This document shows positions 18,192 to 27,713 of a stretch of 64,000 bases of DNA, piece after piece; position 1 is the first letter of the stretch; the number at the start of each line of letters is the position of its first letter. Under the pieces are notes generated by a model. The model did not search any database, was not told the origin of the DNA, and saw only the letters and a list, made by a program, of their open reading frames with translations. Source of the stretch: DTWD01 sp963662965. Lineage in GTDB: Bacteria > Acidobacteriota > Vicinamibacteria > Vicinamibacterales > UBA8438. Position numbers and translations under genes: made by a program. The DNA is taken from assembly GCA_963662965.1 (NCBI GenBank), contig OY759970.1:5084001-5148000 (forward strand). Direction: 5' to 3'.

Positions 18192-19930
18192 CACTGACAG
18201 TCGACCGAGAAGACCCACACGAGTCCGTCTTGTGGCCCTTCTGCGCGGAGTCCGAGCGCGCTACCAGGCGGCGTCGGCAACGGTGGCGCCCCCATTTGCA
18301 CCGCGATGTACTGCACGCCGTCGACCGCATACGAAGTCGGGACGCCGAAGCGGATGGTGTGGCTCGGCATTTGCCACAGCGTCTCTCCCGACCAGGCATC
18401 GAACGCCTGGAAGGTCGCGTCGCCCGCGCTCCCGAGAAACACCACATTCCCGCCTGTCACCAGAACTGATCCCCCGTTTCCGCCGAGAAACTTCCGCGTC
18501 CACACCCGCTCCCCGCTGTCGACATTCCACGCTTGGAGCTCACCGATGTGATCGGCCCCTTCGCGTGTGAAGTTGTCGAAGTCCGCCCCGGCAAAGCCGT
18601 CGCCCAGGGCATAGGCGACCTCCCACCCTTCCATGAACGAGCAGCGATTGTTGTTCGCGGGAACGTACAGTAAACGCGTGGCCGGGCTGAACGCCTCGGG
18701 GTGCCAGTTCTTGCCGCCACCGACCGACGGGCAGAAGTCCACCCGCTCACCGGTACGCGGCACATGGGCCGGGTCGTAGGTCGGACGGCCCGTCACGGGG
18801 TCGAGGCCAGTGAACACATTCTGAAACACGTAGGGCTTCGCTTCGAGAAACGCCATGTGTCCCGCGACGCGCTCCAGGAACCAGAGGTAGCCGTTACGCC
18901 CCGCATGCACCAGCCCCGGTACCGTACGTCCGCCGCGCTCGAGATCGATGAGCAACGGCGCGTTGGCCTCGTCCCAGTCCCACGACCCGTTCCAGTGATA
19001 TTGGTAATAGCCACGCAGCTCACCGGTGTCGACATCCAGGGCGATGGTGGAGTTGGTATAGAGGTTGTCACCGGGACGTGTGTCCCCCATCCACGGACCG
19101 GGATTGCCGGTCCCCCAATAAGTGAGCCTGAGCGCCGGATCGTAGTGACCGGTCACCCAGACCGGTCCGGCGCCGGTCCGCCAGGTGTCGCCGGGCCACG
19201 TCTCGCTCCCCGGTTCGCCGGCGGCGGGCACGGTATAGCTCCGCCACACCTCCTCGCCCGTCTGGGCATCGAGCGCCACGACGAACCCTCGGATGCCCTG
19301 CTCCCCGCCAGACGGGCCGACCATCACCTTCCCGTCGGCCACCAGCGGCGCCATCGTGATGTAGTAGCTGAGGCGGTAGTCCGCGACGGCTTGCTCCCAG
19401 ACGACCGCGCCCGAAGTCGCGTCCAGGGCCACGACGTGCGCGTCGAGCGTGCCGACGTAGACCTTGTCCTCATACAACGCGACGCCACGGTTGGTCGCGT
19501 GGGGCTTACCGAGACCCTCCGGCAGCGCTCTCTCGTATCGCCACAACAGCTGACCGGTCGCCGCGTCGAGGGCAACGACATGGTTCCCGGTCGTGATGAA
19601 CATCGTGCCGTCATTGACGATCGGTGGCGATTGGTGATGCTCGTCGTACACGCCGGTCTGAAACACCCACGCGGGCGAGAGGTCGCCGACGTTCTGCGCC
19701 GTGATCTGGTCGAGCGGGCTATAGCCCCACCCGTCGTACGTCCGGCGATACATCAACCAGTCGTCCGGTGCGGGGTCGCGGAGGCGCTGGTCGGTCACCG
19801 GCGTGTAGCTGCGCCCCTGGCGTGCCGTCAGATGGCGCGGCACCGACAGCGCCAGGGTCAGTATGAGGGCCAATCCGGCCGCCGCGGCCGCGGTGCCGAC
19901 GTACCGAAGGCCGCTCGGGGTCACCGTCAT
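18188..19930 (-). CDS. Secreted PQQ-binding-like beta-propeller dehydrogenase
   Basis: The 580-residue product has an N-terminal hydrophobic signal (YVGTAAAAAGLALILTLAL) and an eight-bladed quinoprotein propeller. Visible parts are PDDWLMYRRTYDGWGYSPL, repeated W-motif blades (DAATGQLLWRYER, DATSGAVVWEQ, DAQTGEEVWRSY), the WGTGNPGPW active-site region and DVDTGELRGYYQYH. This matches short PQQ alcohol dehydrogenases without a cytochrome domain and without the adjacent-cysteine disulfide. The ATG lies five bases after the stop of the upstream PQQ gene, so the two are translationally coupled; a GTG one codon earlier is an alternative start. Its TAG stop coincides with the CTAG end of repeat R. 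Confidence 0.85.
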   Translation of the reverse strand: MTVTPSGLRYVGTAAAAAGLALILTLALSVPRHLTARQGRSYTPVTDQRLRDPAPDDWLMYRRTYDGWGYSPLDQITAQNVGDLSPAWVFQTGVYDEHHQSPPIVNDGTMFITTGNHVVALDAATGQLLWRYERALPEGLGKPHATNRGVALYEDKVYVGTLDAHVVALDATSGAVVWEQAVADYRLSYYITMAPLVADGKVMVGPSGGEQGIRGFVVALDAQTGEEVWRSYTVPAAGEPGSETWPGDTWRTGAGPVWVTGHYDPALRLTYWGTGNPGPWMGDTRPGDNLYTNSTIALDVDTGELRGYYQYHWNGSWDWDEANAPLLIDLERGGRTVPGLVHAGRNGYLWFLERVAGHMAFLEAKPYVFQNVFTGLDPVTGRPTYDPAHVPRTGERVDFCPSVGGGKNWHPEAFSPATRLLYVPANNNRCSFMEGWEVAYALGDGFAGADFDNFTREGADHIGELQAWNVDSGERVWTRKFLGGNGGSVLVTGGNVVFLGSAGDATFQAFDAWSGETLWQMPSHTIRFGVPTSYAVDGVQYIAVQMGAPPLPTPPGSALGLRAEGPQDGLVWVFSVDCQC

Positions 19931-19935
19931 CACGA

Positions 19936-21903
19936 CTATGCAGGCAGCCGGAAGGCGATGAGCTCGCCGGCGAATCCGCCGCCGCTGATGGCGAGCACGA
20001 TGTACTGCTGGCCGTCGTGCATATACGTCATCGGCGAACCGGATGCGCCGGCCGGCATGTAGACCTCGCCGACCTCACGGCCGGTCTGCTTGTCGTACGC
20101 GCGCAACATCGCCCCCTCCTCGCCGGACGATGTCGTGAACGTGCCGGCTTCGCCGGCAATCACGAGGGTCCTCGTGATCACTGTTCCCACGCGTCCGACG
20201 CGCCCAGTCCGGGGCAGCGTGACGCCTTCGAGCAGCGGGTGGTTGCGGATGTTGTCGGGCGTCGCACCGTGCGGAATCTGCCAGAGGATCTCGCCGACCT
20301 TGAGATCGATCGCCGTGATACGTCCCCACGGCGGCTTCACCAGCGGAATCCCGTCGACGTTCAAGGCGGCCTCGGCCGCCGGAATCTCTCGTGCTCGCCC
20401 ACGGATGAAGTTCATATCCGACTGCTCGGGATCGTTGATGAGCCCCAGCGACGCCATGGAGGTGTACGAGTACACGTAGACGATGCCGGTCTCGGGGTCG
20501 ATCGATCCACCGTTCCAGTTCGTCCCGCCAGCTTGTGACGGAAGGATCAACGTGCCGATCACCCCACTCGGGTCGGAGACCGTCGGCGGCGTGAAGATCG
20601 GACCGAGGCGATGTCGCGCCGCGATCGCCTCGGCCCGCCGCTTGATCTCCGGCGTGAAATCGATGAGATCGTCGAGATCGACACCTTGCCGATCGTAGGC
20701 GGGTGGCTTGGTCACATACGGCTGCGTCGGCGACAGCAGCTCGCCCGGCACGTCCGACGGCTCGACCTCGCGCTCCTCGATCGGCCAGATCGGCTCCCCC
20801 GTCACGCGATCGAAGACATACAGCCACGTCTGTTTCGTCGGCTGCGCCACGACCTGCCGTTCGACACCGTCGATCACGACGTCGGCCAGGATCGGCGCAC
20901 ACGGGATGTCCCAGTCCCAGACGTCGTGATGGATGAACTGGTAGTGCCACAACCGGTCGCCGGTCTCGAGGTCGACCGCGACGAGGCTGTCGGAGAAGAG
21001 GTTGTCGCCATGGCGATGTCCGCCGTAGTAGTCATTGGTGGGCATCTCGGTGGCGAAATACGCGATGCCGAGCTCCATGTCGACGCTCATCTGGCCCCAC
21101 ACGCCGGCGTTCCCCGTATAGCGCCACGACTCGTTCAGCCAACTGTCGTTCCCGAACTCGTCCGCGCCTGGAATCGTGTGAAAGATCCACTTGCGGTCGC
21201 CAGTCAGCGCGTCGAATCCGCGAATGTGGCCCTTGACGTTCCGCATCGATTTCGGCCTGCCCCCCGGCAGATGCGCGGCCCCCACCACAATGGTGTCGCC
21301 GGCCACGATCGGGGCGGCGTGCAGGCCGGCTTCGCCGGTCACGAGGTCGATGTCCTGGTCGAAGTTCTGCTTCAGGTCGACGATGCCGTTGGTACCGAAA
21401 TCCGCGAGCCGCGCGCCGGTGGCGGCATCGAGACCAATCAGCTGGTAACCCGGCGTGACGTAGAAGATCTGGCCGTCGCCGCCGTCGTCTCGATAGGCGA
21501 GCCCGCGGCCGGAGAGCCGCCGCGGCGCCGCGGCGCCACGCTCGCCCTCATCGAGGCGATGCATCCACAGCAGCTCGCCGGTGCCGGCATCGAGTGCGAT
21601 CACCGCTCGACGCGATCCCGCCGTCGAATAGACCACGCCACCGACCATCAGTGGGGTTGACTGAAAGTTGTACTCCGGGTTCGGGCCAAAGTTGGCGGTT
21701 TTGACGCGCCACGCGACCTCGAGATCGGAGAAGTTGGCCGCGGTGATCTGGTCGAGCGGTGAATAGCGCGTATTCGCGATGTCACCGCCGTAGCTCCGCC
21801 ACTCGCCATTCTCCGTACCTTGTGCGGCGAGCGCAACCGACATCGTGACCACCATCGCCACCGTTCCCAGCATTCGGATCGCACCGTTCCATCGGATTGC
21901 CAT
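19936..21903 (-). CDS. Secreted PQQ-dependent dehydrogenase, glucose dehydrogenase-like
   Basis: The 655-residue protein begins with a signal peptide (cleavage after VALAAQ) and a GAGGTG ribosome site. The mature part closely parallels the protein at 7133-9199: NGEWRSYGGDIANTRYSPL, NDYYGGHRHGDNLFSD, FIHHDVWDWDIPCAP, PYVTKPPAYDRQGVDL and the C-terminal GSPMTYMHDGQQYIVLAISGG. These are the GDH-type quinoprotein blades without the membrane domain. The gene is the first of a coupled pair with the shorter PQQ protein at 18188. An 18-base tandem duplication lies in its upstream region (21950-21985). The substrate is not determinable. Confidence 0.88.
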   Translation of the reverse strand: MAIRWNGAIRMLGTVAMVVTMSVALAAQGTENGEWRSYGGDIANTRYSPLDQITAANFSDLEVAWRVKTANFGPNPEYNFQSTPLMVGGVVYSTAGSRRAVIALDAGTGELLWMHRLDEGERGAAAPRRLSGRGLAYRDDGGDGQIFYVTPGYQLIGLDAATGARLADFGTNGIVDLKQNFDQDIDLVTGEAGLHAAPIVAGDTIVVGAAHLPGGRPKSMRNVKGHIRGFDALTGDRKWIFHTIPGADEFGNDSWLNESWRYTGNAGVWGQMSVDMELGIAYFATEMPTNDYYGGHRHGDNLFSDSLVAVDLETGDRLWHYQFIHHDVWDWDIPCAPILADVVIDGVERQVVAQPTKQTWLYVFDRVTGEPIWPIEEREVEPSDVPGELLSPTQPYVTKPPAYDRQGVDLDDLIDFTPEIKRRAEAIAARHRLGPIFTPPTVSDPSGVIGTLILPSQAGGTNWNGGSIDPETGIVYVYSYTSMASLGLINDPEQSDMNFIRGRAREIPAAEAALNVDGIPLVKPPWGRITAIDLKVGEILWQIPHGATPDNIRNHPLLEGVTLPRTGRVGRVGTVITRTLVIAGEAGTFTTSSGEEGAMLRAYDKQTGREVGEVYMPAGASGSPMTYMHDGQQYIVLAISGGGFAGELIAFRLPA

Positions 21904-21949
21904 GTTCGCACCTCGTCAATCGGGCTCGGTCCGCGTATCGGACCTCCGC

Positions 21950-21985
21950 TTGCGGAGTCTCTGAGAATTGCGGAGTCTCTGAGAA
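21950..21985. repeat. Tandem 18-base duplication upstream of a PQQ gene
   Basis: The unit TTGCGGAGTCTCTGAGAA occurs twice in direct succession, 47-82 bases upstream of the start of the minus-strand PQQ gene at 21903. It may be a duplicated regulator site or simple replication slippage. No promoter hexamer is convincing here. Confidence 0.6.
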
Positions 21986-22030
21986 TAATGGAGGTGGCCG
22001 GGAAATGGGTGCACAGATTGCATCCCGCGG

Positions 22031-22192
22031 CTACTCGATCACGTCGAACATCCGACTGAACTTGAGAATGAGGCTGCGTCCGCCACCGGACGGGATGGTG
22101 TCGTTCAGCCCGCGCGTGTCGTTGTAGACGATGAAGAGACCGGTATTGGCCCGGCCCAGCAAGCCAAAGCGCAGGTTGGCCGACCGCGGGGT
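22031..22192 (-). pseudogene. C-terminal remnant of a DUF5916-type outer-membrane protein
   Basis: An open stretch of about 54 codons on the minus strand, with no start codon, reads SANLRFGLLGRANTGLFIVY, then NDTRGL and GRSLILKFSRMFDVIE before a stop. The N-L-R-F...TGLF-VYND...RSL-K-SR-FD pattern is the terminal beta-strand region of DUF5916 (carbohydrate-binding family 9-like, outer-membrane-barrel) proteins as I know them. The rest of the gene is missing: upstream it runs into a GC-rich sequence like repeat S and a partial copy of repeat R. It is a truncated relic; the family call is moderately confident. Confidence 0.6.
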
Positions 22193-22213
22193 TCAGGGCC
22201 GCAGGCCCCGTCT

Positions 22214-22323
22214 CAATGACGACGTGGATTCCGAGAGAGACCAGTGCTGGGCCGCTCGCTCGGCAATGCCGTTCGAACCTGCCATCCGCCGACCGAGCGA
22301 CACGAACGTGCAAAACGCTCTAG
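22214..22323. repeat. Partial copy of repeat R (right end only)
   Basis: The block carries the right third of element R: the arm GGATTCCGAGAGAGACCAG, the conserved GCTGGGCCGCTCGCTCGGC and the terminal CGAACGTGCAAAACGCTCTAG region ending in CTAG at 22320-22323. The left arms are absent. It ends six bases before the stop codon of the cyclase gene. Just before it, 22187-22213 resembles the second hairpin of repeat S. Confidence 0.7.
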
Positions 22324-22328
22324 GCGCC

Positions 22329-23348
22329 TCAGAACATGGCGATCGGGTTGACCGGCGAGCCGGTGCCGTTCGGAAGCGGCAGCGGCGCGATGGTCACCAT
22401 GAATTCCCAGCGGTTGCGCGCGGCGGCGGCCGCGGCCAGCCGTTGGAAGTCGGCCCGGTCGAGCACTTGGATCCCCAGAATCGTCAGCGCGAAGTTGTGG
22501 AGCGCGGTCCGAGAGAGGTCCCCGTCCGGCTGCGGCGCGTAGCCAGGCGTTTCCCATCCCGCGACCGCCACGTCACGTTCGCGTAGCCACGGAATCACAT
22601 GGTTATCGAGACCGGCCGACTCGCGACCGGTGTCGAACGGGCCGAGGGCGTCTTGTCGGGCCCAGCGACCCCACCGCACGAGGAACGCATCGCCCGGGCC
22701 AACCCGGACGCCGGCCATCGCTTCCCAGGCCTCCAGATCCTCGACGGTGATGCGGGTGCCCGGCTCCAGGTAGGGCACCCCCTTGAGACGGGGAATGTCG
22801 TAGAGCACGCCGCGCGTCACGATCCCATCCTTCATCATGAGAATGGAGTTTTTCGCGGCGCCCTCCTCCATCGTCACTAGATCTTCGACGTCATACCCGT
22901 TCCACATCTTGCCGTCGAAGAAGACGTGGGCGAACGCGTCGAGGTGCGTCGTCCCCGGGCCGTGGATGCAGGGGTAGGCGACCTGGTCGGCGGCGCCGGT
23001 TCGCGTGGCGCGGGTCATCGACCACTCGATCGGGCACGGCACGTCGATGCTTTCGTAGTTCTGGGCCTCCGATGCCAGCGACACGGTGAACCCCTCGGTG
23101 ACGAGCGCAGTGGCGGCCGCGCGTCGCGCCGGCGTGATCAGGTTGAAGGCGCCAAGCTCGTCATCCGGCCCCCAGCGGCCCCAGTTCGAAAGCTCGTCGG
23201 TCCAGCGATCGAATTGCGCCTGGCTCACGAGCGGCGCCTCTGATCTTGCCGTTGCCGCTTGCTCCGTCAACACCGGATGCTCCAGTGTCGCCGCGGCCAC
23301 CGCCGCCAAGCCACCGACCACCGCTACGCGATACCCCCATGCCTTCAT
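22329..23348 (-). CDS. Exported cyclase-family (kynurenine formamidase-like) metal hydrolase
   Basis: The 339-residue protein has a signal peptide (WGYRVAVVGGLAAVAAATLE) and a GGAGAA ribosome site. Its core carries the cyclase/KynB-type metal motif HGPGTTHLDAFAHV, a variant of HxGTHxDxPxH, followed by the conserved GPGDAFLVRWGRW strand and DRADFQRLAAAAAA near the end. These enzymes use a divalent metal to hydrolyse amide or lactone bonds (formylkynurenine, isatin and others). Export to the periplasm is unusual for the kynurenine enzyme, so a different substrate is likely. It lies downstream of the divergent cytochrome-containing quinoprotein gene. Confidence 0.85.
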   Translation of the reverse strand: MKAWGYRVAVVGGLAAVAAATLEHPVLTEQAATARSEAPLVSQAQFDRWTDELSNWGRWGPDDELGAFNLITPARRAAATALVTEGFTVSLASEAQNYESIDVPCPIEWSMTRATRTGAADQVAYPCIHGPGTTHLDAFAHVFFDGKMWNGYDVEDLVTMEEGAAKNSILMMKDGIVTRGVLYDIPRLKGVPYLEPGTRITVEDLEAWEAMAGVRVGPGDAFLVRWGRWARQDALGPFDTGRESAGLDNHVIPWLRERDVAVAGWETPGYAPQPDGDLSRTALHNFALTILGIQVLDRADFQRLAAAAAARNRWEFMVTIAPLPLPNGTGSPVNPIAMF

Positions 23349-23640
23349 TGTTCATTCTCCACCACGTATTTCAGAAGAGCGCCGCCGGTGAACCATCCGA
23401 CCCATCCCGAAGGTTCCCGATCCGAATGCCGTACTCCCACCCCGGATGCTGACCGTTACGCGACGACGCTGAGTCGGCGACGTAAACCGTATCGTGCCAT
23501 GGCAAAGAACGAAAGCACGACCTGACGAGCTTACCAGGGATGGAACCGAGCCAACCGCGTGATATTCATACTCCGTAAAGGCCGGACTTGGTAACATGGC
23601 GCCCCCTCACGATCGCGACGGAAACACGGAGGAAAAACTC

Positions 23641-25851
23641 ATGCGTGCTCTGATTCGAGTGACGTTGGCACTGGCGGTGGTCGGTGTCGGGTGCGACGCG
23701 CCAGTCGAGCGCGCAGAGGAAACGGGGCTTCCCGGGACGTCGATCGCAGACGCCCCGCCGCCGACCCTCGGTCTCATCGACGATGCGCGGATCATCAACG
23801 CCGACAGCGAACCGGGCAACTGGCTGGCCCATGGTCGCACCTATGAGGAGCAGCGGTTCTCGCCGTTGACGCAGATCAACCGTGACAACGTCAGTGACCT
23901 CGGTCTGGCGTGGTTTCGAGACATGGGCACGAACCGCGGGCAGGAGGCAACGCCGATCATCGTCGATGGCACCATGTTCGTCACCAGCGCGTGGAGTCGC
24001 GTCTACGCGATTGACGCGGTGACCGGCGACCTCAAGTGGTCCTACGACCCCGAGGTTCCGGGTGAGTGGGGCCGACGCGCGTGCTGCGACGTCGTCAACC
24101 GCGGGGTCGCCGTCTACCAGGGACGCGTCTACGTCGGCAGTCTCGACGGTCGCCTGATTGCGCTCGATGCGGCGACGGGCGTCAAGGTCTGGGAGGTCGA
24201 CACGCTCATCGACCGCGATCGGTTTTATTCAATCACCGGCGCACCGCGAGCGGCGGGCGGCAAGGTGTTCATCGGAAACGGCGGCGCGGAGTTTGGCGTA
24301 CGCGGGTACGTGACGGCGTACGATGCCGAAACCGGCGAGCAGGCCTGGCGTTTCTTCACCGTCCCCGGCGACCCCTCGCTGCCGTTCGAGCACCCCGAGA
24401 TGGAGATGGCGGCAGAGACCTGGCGAGGAGGTGAGTGGTGGGAGATCGGAGGCGGCGGGACGACCTGGAACTCGATTGTCTATGACCCAGACTTCAACCA
24501 GGTGTATTTGGGCGTCGGCAACGGGGCACCGTGGACCCGCGCGATACGTTCACCCGGCGGGGGCGACAATCTGTTCCTCGCGTCGATCGTCGCCGTGGAT
24601 GTCGACACGGGCCGCATGAATTGGTACTACCAGACCACACCGGGTGACAACTGGGACTACACGGCCGTGCAGGACATGGCGCTTGCCGACATGGAGGTTG
24701 ACGGCGAGATGACCAAAGTCCTCCTGCAAGCCCCCAAGAATGGATTCTTCTACGTGATTGAGCGCGGCACCGGCGAGCTGCTGCGCGCACACCCGTTTGC
24801 CACTGTGACGTGGGCGACGCACGTCGACCTCGAGACGGGGCGACCGGTCGAGAATGCCGACTTCGACTATACCGAAGAGGAAAAGTGGGTCCTCCCCGGA
24901 CCGTACGGCGCGCACAACTGGCAGGCGATGTCGGTCGACGTCGAGGCCGGTCTGGTCTACCTCCCGGCTCTGGACAATCCGTTCATTTACGGGATGTCCG
25001 AAGAGTGGAAGCAAACGGGTATCTACAAGCGCAATCCAGGCAGTTTCAATCTCGGCCTCGAGTTCGGTCGCATCACGCAGCTGTTCGTCGCGAACATTGC
25101 CGACCAACCGATGCCGAAGGGATACCTCAAGGCGTTCGATCCCTTGACCGGAGAGTCCAAGTGGACGGTGGAGATCCCACACTATTGGAACGGCGGCGTC
25201 GTTGCCTCAGCCGGCGGTCTCGTGTTTCAGGGCGATGCGCTCGGCTATCTCACGGCCTACAACAAGGACACGGGCGACGCGCTCTGGCAATTCAACACCT
25301 ACACGTCGATGCTAGCGCCGCCGGTAACCTACGAGATCGACGGCGTGCAGTACGTGTCCATCCTGACCGGCAGCGGCGGCGGCAACCTGTTCGCGGGAGA
25401 GACGAGTCCCCTCCTCACGATGGGTGCCTCGGAAACGTATGGCAACTTCGGACGCCTGCTGACGTTCACGCTCGGGGGCGACGCCGAGCTCCCGCAACCG
25501 GTTGCCATCGACAAGACCATTCCCGTCCAACAGCTTGCCGACGTGAGCGAGGCGGAGGTGGCGCAGGGGGAACAGCTCTACAACAACTACTGCGGCGTGT
25601 GCCACGGCCTGCTCGCCCGTTCGGGAGGGTCGATCCCTGACTTGCGCCGAATGAGTTCCAGAACCCACGAGGCATTCAACCAGATCGTGCTCGACGGACC
25701 GTTGAGCACGAACGGGATGGCGGCGTTCGACGATGTCCTCGCGGCTGAAGAAGTCGAGAGAATCCACCACTATGTCCGCGCCCGGGCGCACGAGGACAGA
25801 GAAGTCGCGTCGGGGAACAAAGACATCTCGAGAATGACGTGGCTTCAGTAG
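23641..25851 (+). CDS. PQQ-dependent alcohol dehydrogenase with C-terminal cytochrome c domain (quinohemoprotein)
   Basis: The ATG at 23641 is preferred over one 45 bases upstream because GGAGGA lies just before it and a signal sequence follows (MRALIRVTLALAVVGVG). The product is 736 residues. The propeller starts with NWLAHGRTYEEQRFSPL and has the vicinal cysteines C148-C149 (RACCD), a hallmark of quinoprotein alcohol dehydrogenases. It also has GNGAPWTRAIRSPGG and NWDYTAVQDM near the active site. The tail (about 640-736) is a cytochrome c domain with CGVCH (651-655) and a methionine-containing NGMAAF. This is a type II quinohemoprotein ADH: it oxidises alcohols in the periplasm and passes electrons through heme c. 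Confidence 0.95.
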   Translation: MRALIRVTLALAVVGVGCDAPVERAEETGLPGTSIADAPPPTLGLIDDARIINADSEPGNWLAHGRTYEEQRFSPLTQINRDNVSDLGLAWFRDMGTNRGQEATPIIVDGTMFVTSAWSRVYAIDAVTGDLKWSYDPEVPGEWGRRACCDVVNRGVAVYQGRVYVGSLDGRLIALDAATGVKVWEVDTLIDRDRFYSITGAPRAAGGKVFIGNGGAEFGVRGYVTAYDAETGEQAWRFFTVPGDPSLPFEHPEMEMAAETWRGGEWWEIGGGGTTWNSIVYDPDFNQVYLGVGNGAPWTRAIRSPGGGDNLFLASIVAVDVDTGRMNWYYQTTPGDNWDYTAVQDMALADMEVDGEMTKVLLQAPKNGFFYVIERGTGELLRAHPFATVTWATHVDLETGRPVENADFDYTEEEKWVLPGPYGAHNWQAMSVDVEAGLVYLPALDNPFIYGMSEEWKQTGIYKRNPGSFNLGLEFGRITQLFVANIADQPMPKGYLKAFDPLTGESKWTVEIPHYWNGGVVASAGGLVFQGDALGYLTAYNKDTGDALWQFNTYTSMLAPPVTYEIDGVQYVSILTGSGGGNLFAGETSPLLTMGASETYGNFGRLLTFTLGGDAELPQPVAIDKTIPVQQLADVSEAEVAQGEQLYNNYCGVCHGLLARSGGSIPDLRRMSSRTHEAFNQIVLDGPLSTNGMAAFDDVLAAEEVERIHHYVRARAHEDREVASGNKDISRMTWLQ

Positions 25852-25872
25852 AAGACGGGTATACGCCCAGAC

Positions 25873-26435
25873 TAGGGCGTTGGTTTCGGCGGTAGCGCGG
25901 GCGGCGGGACGCGGCTGAACTCGAACTGAGGCCGGTCACCGCCCGAAGGCGAAGCGAGGGCGTCACCACCGTAGTCGGCCCCCTCGACGACCAAAGGCTG
26001 CGCGTCGGGATCGACGATCTGCAGGGTGATGCGACCGTTCAGTAACTCGCCCTCCTCGAGCTGCATCAGCGCCTCCTCGGCGATTTCGGCGGTGGCTTCG
26101 TCCCACGGGACACGATGGGCGCGCGGCTGACCATGCGGGAGACCGGCGGCGTCGAGCTCGCGCACCCAGAAGTAGATCGTGCCGGCGGTCCCGGCCGCCT
26201 TGTCCGGCTCGTCGATCGTGATCCAGTGAACACGGAAGTCGTCCGGCAACGGGTCCCTGGTCGCCCAGCCCAACAACCCGATGTGACCGTGCCAGGCGAC
26301 TGCGTAGAGACCGGTCACCAGCACGACCGCGCCGGCTTTGACGAATACGTTCAAGCGTGTCGCAAGGTTGAGATTGAGCAACAACGCGGTGACGGCGACG
26401 TAGGCCACGGTCAGCGAGACGGCGACGCCGGTCAT
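25873..26435 (-). CDS. Hypothetical membrane protein, third gene of MotA/ExbB-ExbD-like operon
   Basis: The 187-residue protein has hydrophobic segments at about residues 2-22 (GVAVSLTVAYVAVTALLLNL) and 30-58, then a soluble C-terminal domain ending in a proline-rich tail (VPPPALPPKPTP). I do not recognise the family. Its start overlaps the stop of the ExbD-like gene by four bases (ATGA), and that gene in turn overlaps the MotA/ExbB gene. The three are therefore tightly coupled and the protein probably works with the proton channel, perhaps as the periplasmic load or link. It is convergent with the quinohemoprotein gene. Confidence 0.7.
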
Positions 26436-27046
26436 CTCTTGCCGAGCGCGGTCGTGAGCAAGTTTTTCCTCAGCTCGTTGGTGCCGGCCACCCGGCCGTC
26501 GGCGCCGATGGTGAACCGCACGGCGGTTTGCTCGTCGCCGACCCCCGTCAGCTCACGCGTTCCGTAGTAGACGAGCTGCACTTCGGGGTTGAGCTTCTCC
26601 ACCTTGATGGTGACCGGCAGCGGGTCGGGATAGTTCGACTGGTAATGCAGCACGTTCACGACGTACTCGCCTGGTTGCAGGGCGCGCACCGTGACCGTCT
26701 CTTGATTGATGGGGTTGGACACTTCGAGGCCATCCAGCACGATCCGATCTTGAAACAACCCTCGGTCGTCGCGGTCGAGGTGCATCAAGTCGGTGTCACG
26801 ATTGTGATACCAAACGAGGTTGCCTTGCGGGTCCTCGACCAAGGTATCAACATCGTCGGGATGGCGGTCTTCCCATCGCACCGTGATGAGAATCTCCGCC
26901 GTCGACTCGACGTTGCCGCCTTCGGTCGGGTCGGCCATGAGTGCAAATGCGGCGACGAACATGAACGCAAAGCCGAGCAGCGCATTGAACAGCAGGTCCG
27001 TGAACGCGTCCTGCGTCTCGGTCCGACCGTACACACTATGTCGCAT
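26432..27046 (-). CDS. ExbD/TolR/MotB-like membrane protein
   Basis: The 204-residue protein has one N-terminal membrane segment (DLLFNALLGFAFMFVAAFAL) preceded by FTD. An aspartate at this place is the proton-carrying residue in ExbD/TolR/MotB subunits. The periplasmic part (about 45-204) is beta-rich and unlike the short ExbD domain; it contains ALQPGEYVVNVLHYQSNYPD and ends with GRVAGTNELRKN. Its start overlaps the MotA/ExbB-like gene by 11 bases and its stop overlaps the next gene by 4. It probably forms the stator with the MotA/ExbB protein. No OmpA-like peptidoglycan domain is visible. Confidence 0.75.
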   Translation of the reverse strand: MRHSVYGRTETQDAFTDLLFNALLGFAFMFVAAFALMADPTEGGNVESTAEILITVRWEDRHPDDVDTLVEDPQGNLVWYHNRDTDLMHLDRDDRGLFQDRIVLDGLEVSNPINQETVTVRALQPGEYVVNVLHYQSNYPDPLPVTIKVEKLNPEVQLVYYGTRELTGVGDEQTAVRFTIGADGRVAGTNELRKNLLTTALGKR

Positions 27047-27713
27047 CGCGGGTCAGATGCACATCGGTCAGAACGGCCAGGCGGGTGGCCAGCTCAGCCG
27101 CCGACGCATCGAGAACGTGATATTGCAGCTTGAGGAGCGTGCTGGTGATGAGCCCCGCGAGGGTCGTATACAGGGCGACGGCCATACCGCCGCTCATGGC
27201 CGACAGGAGCTGTTGCACGAGGCGCGGGTCGAACTCCTCGATCTCGCCCACGGGAATGAGCATCAGGATGAAGCCGACGATGGTGCCGAGGAGACCCAGC
27301 TTCAACAGCACATCACTCGCGAAATGCCCCAACGCATGTCGGTTTGCCAGCTCGTCTCCGAACGCCGCGAGGAGGGCACCCGGATTACCTGATGCCCCTT
27401 TTGCTTGCCAGTTGCGGAGGAATTGACCGATCAGACCCTGTTGCAGGTGCGCGAGGTTCGTGTCGTCGGCGGTGAGCTCGTTTTCTAGGTCAGCGAAACG
27501 CTTCCGCTCTTCGGTCAGCGCATGCGACAGCCACAACCAGTGTGCACTCGCGAGAATGTAGAGTCCGAGAATGACGTAGGAAATGTAGCTACGGTCGGCG
27601 CCGAGCGCCAGCCGCAACAGGCCGCGCTCCGCCGCCAGATAGAACCCAAACGCCACCACACCCAAGATGATGAGGGCGCGAAAAACCAGATTCGTGTCGG
27701 TGAGCTGGCTCAT
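27036..27713 (-). CDS. MotA/TolQ/ExbB-family proton channel protein
   Basis: The 225-residue protein has membrane segments at about 10-30, 43-62, 135-158 and 172-195. The last two contain the MotA/ExbB signature region LKLGLLGTIVGFILMLIPV and MSGGMAVALYTTLAGLITS, which form the proton path with the partner subunit. Between them are a cytoplasmic loop and a helical stretch (EERKRFADLENELTADDTN). It leads a three-gene operon with the ExbD-like and unknown membrane proteins. Such motors energise outer-membrane transport, division or flagella. No TonB, Pal or flagellar gene is nearby, so the task is unclear. Confidence 0.85.
   Translation of the reverse strand: MSQLTDTNLVFRALIILGVVAFGFYLAAERGLLRLALGADRSYISYVILGLYILASAHWLWLSHALTEERKRFADLENELTADDTNLAHLQQGLIGQFLRNWQAKGASGNPGALLAAFGDELANRHALGHFASDVLLKLGLLGTIVGFILMLIPVGEIEEFDPRLVQQLLSAMSGGMAVALYTTLAGLITSTLLKLQYHVLDASAAELATRLAVLTDVHLTRDAT

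Noticed and set aside
25873..27713. Zorya-like anti-phage defence system because of MotA/MotB-like pair.
   Set aside because: No ZorC, ZorD or ZorE helicase/nuclease genes are adjacent, the ExbD-like protein has no OmpA-like domain, and neighbours are quinoproteins.
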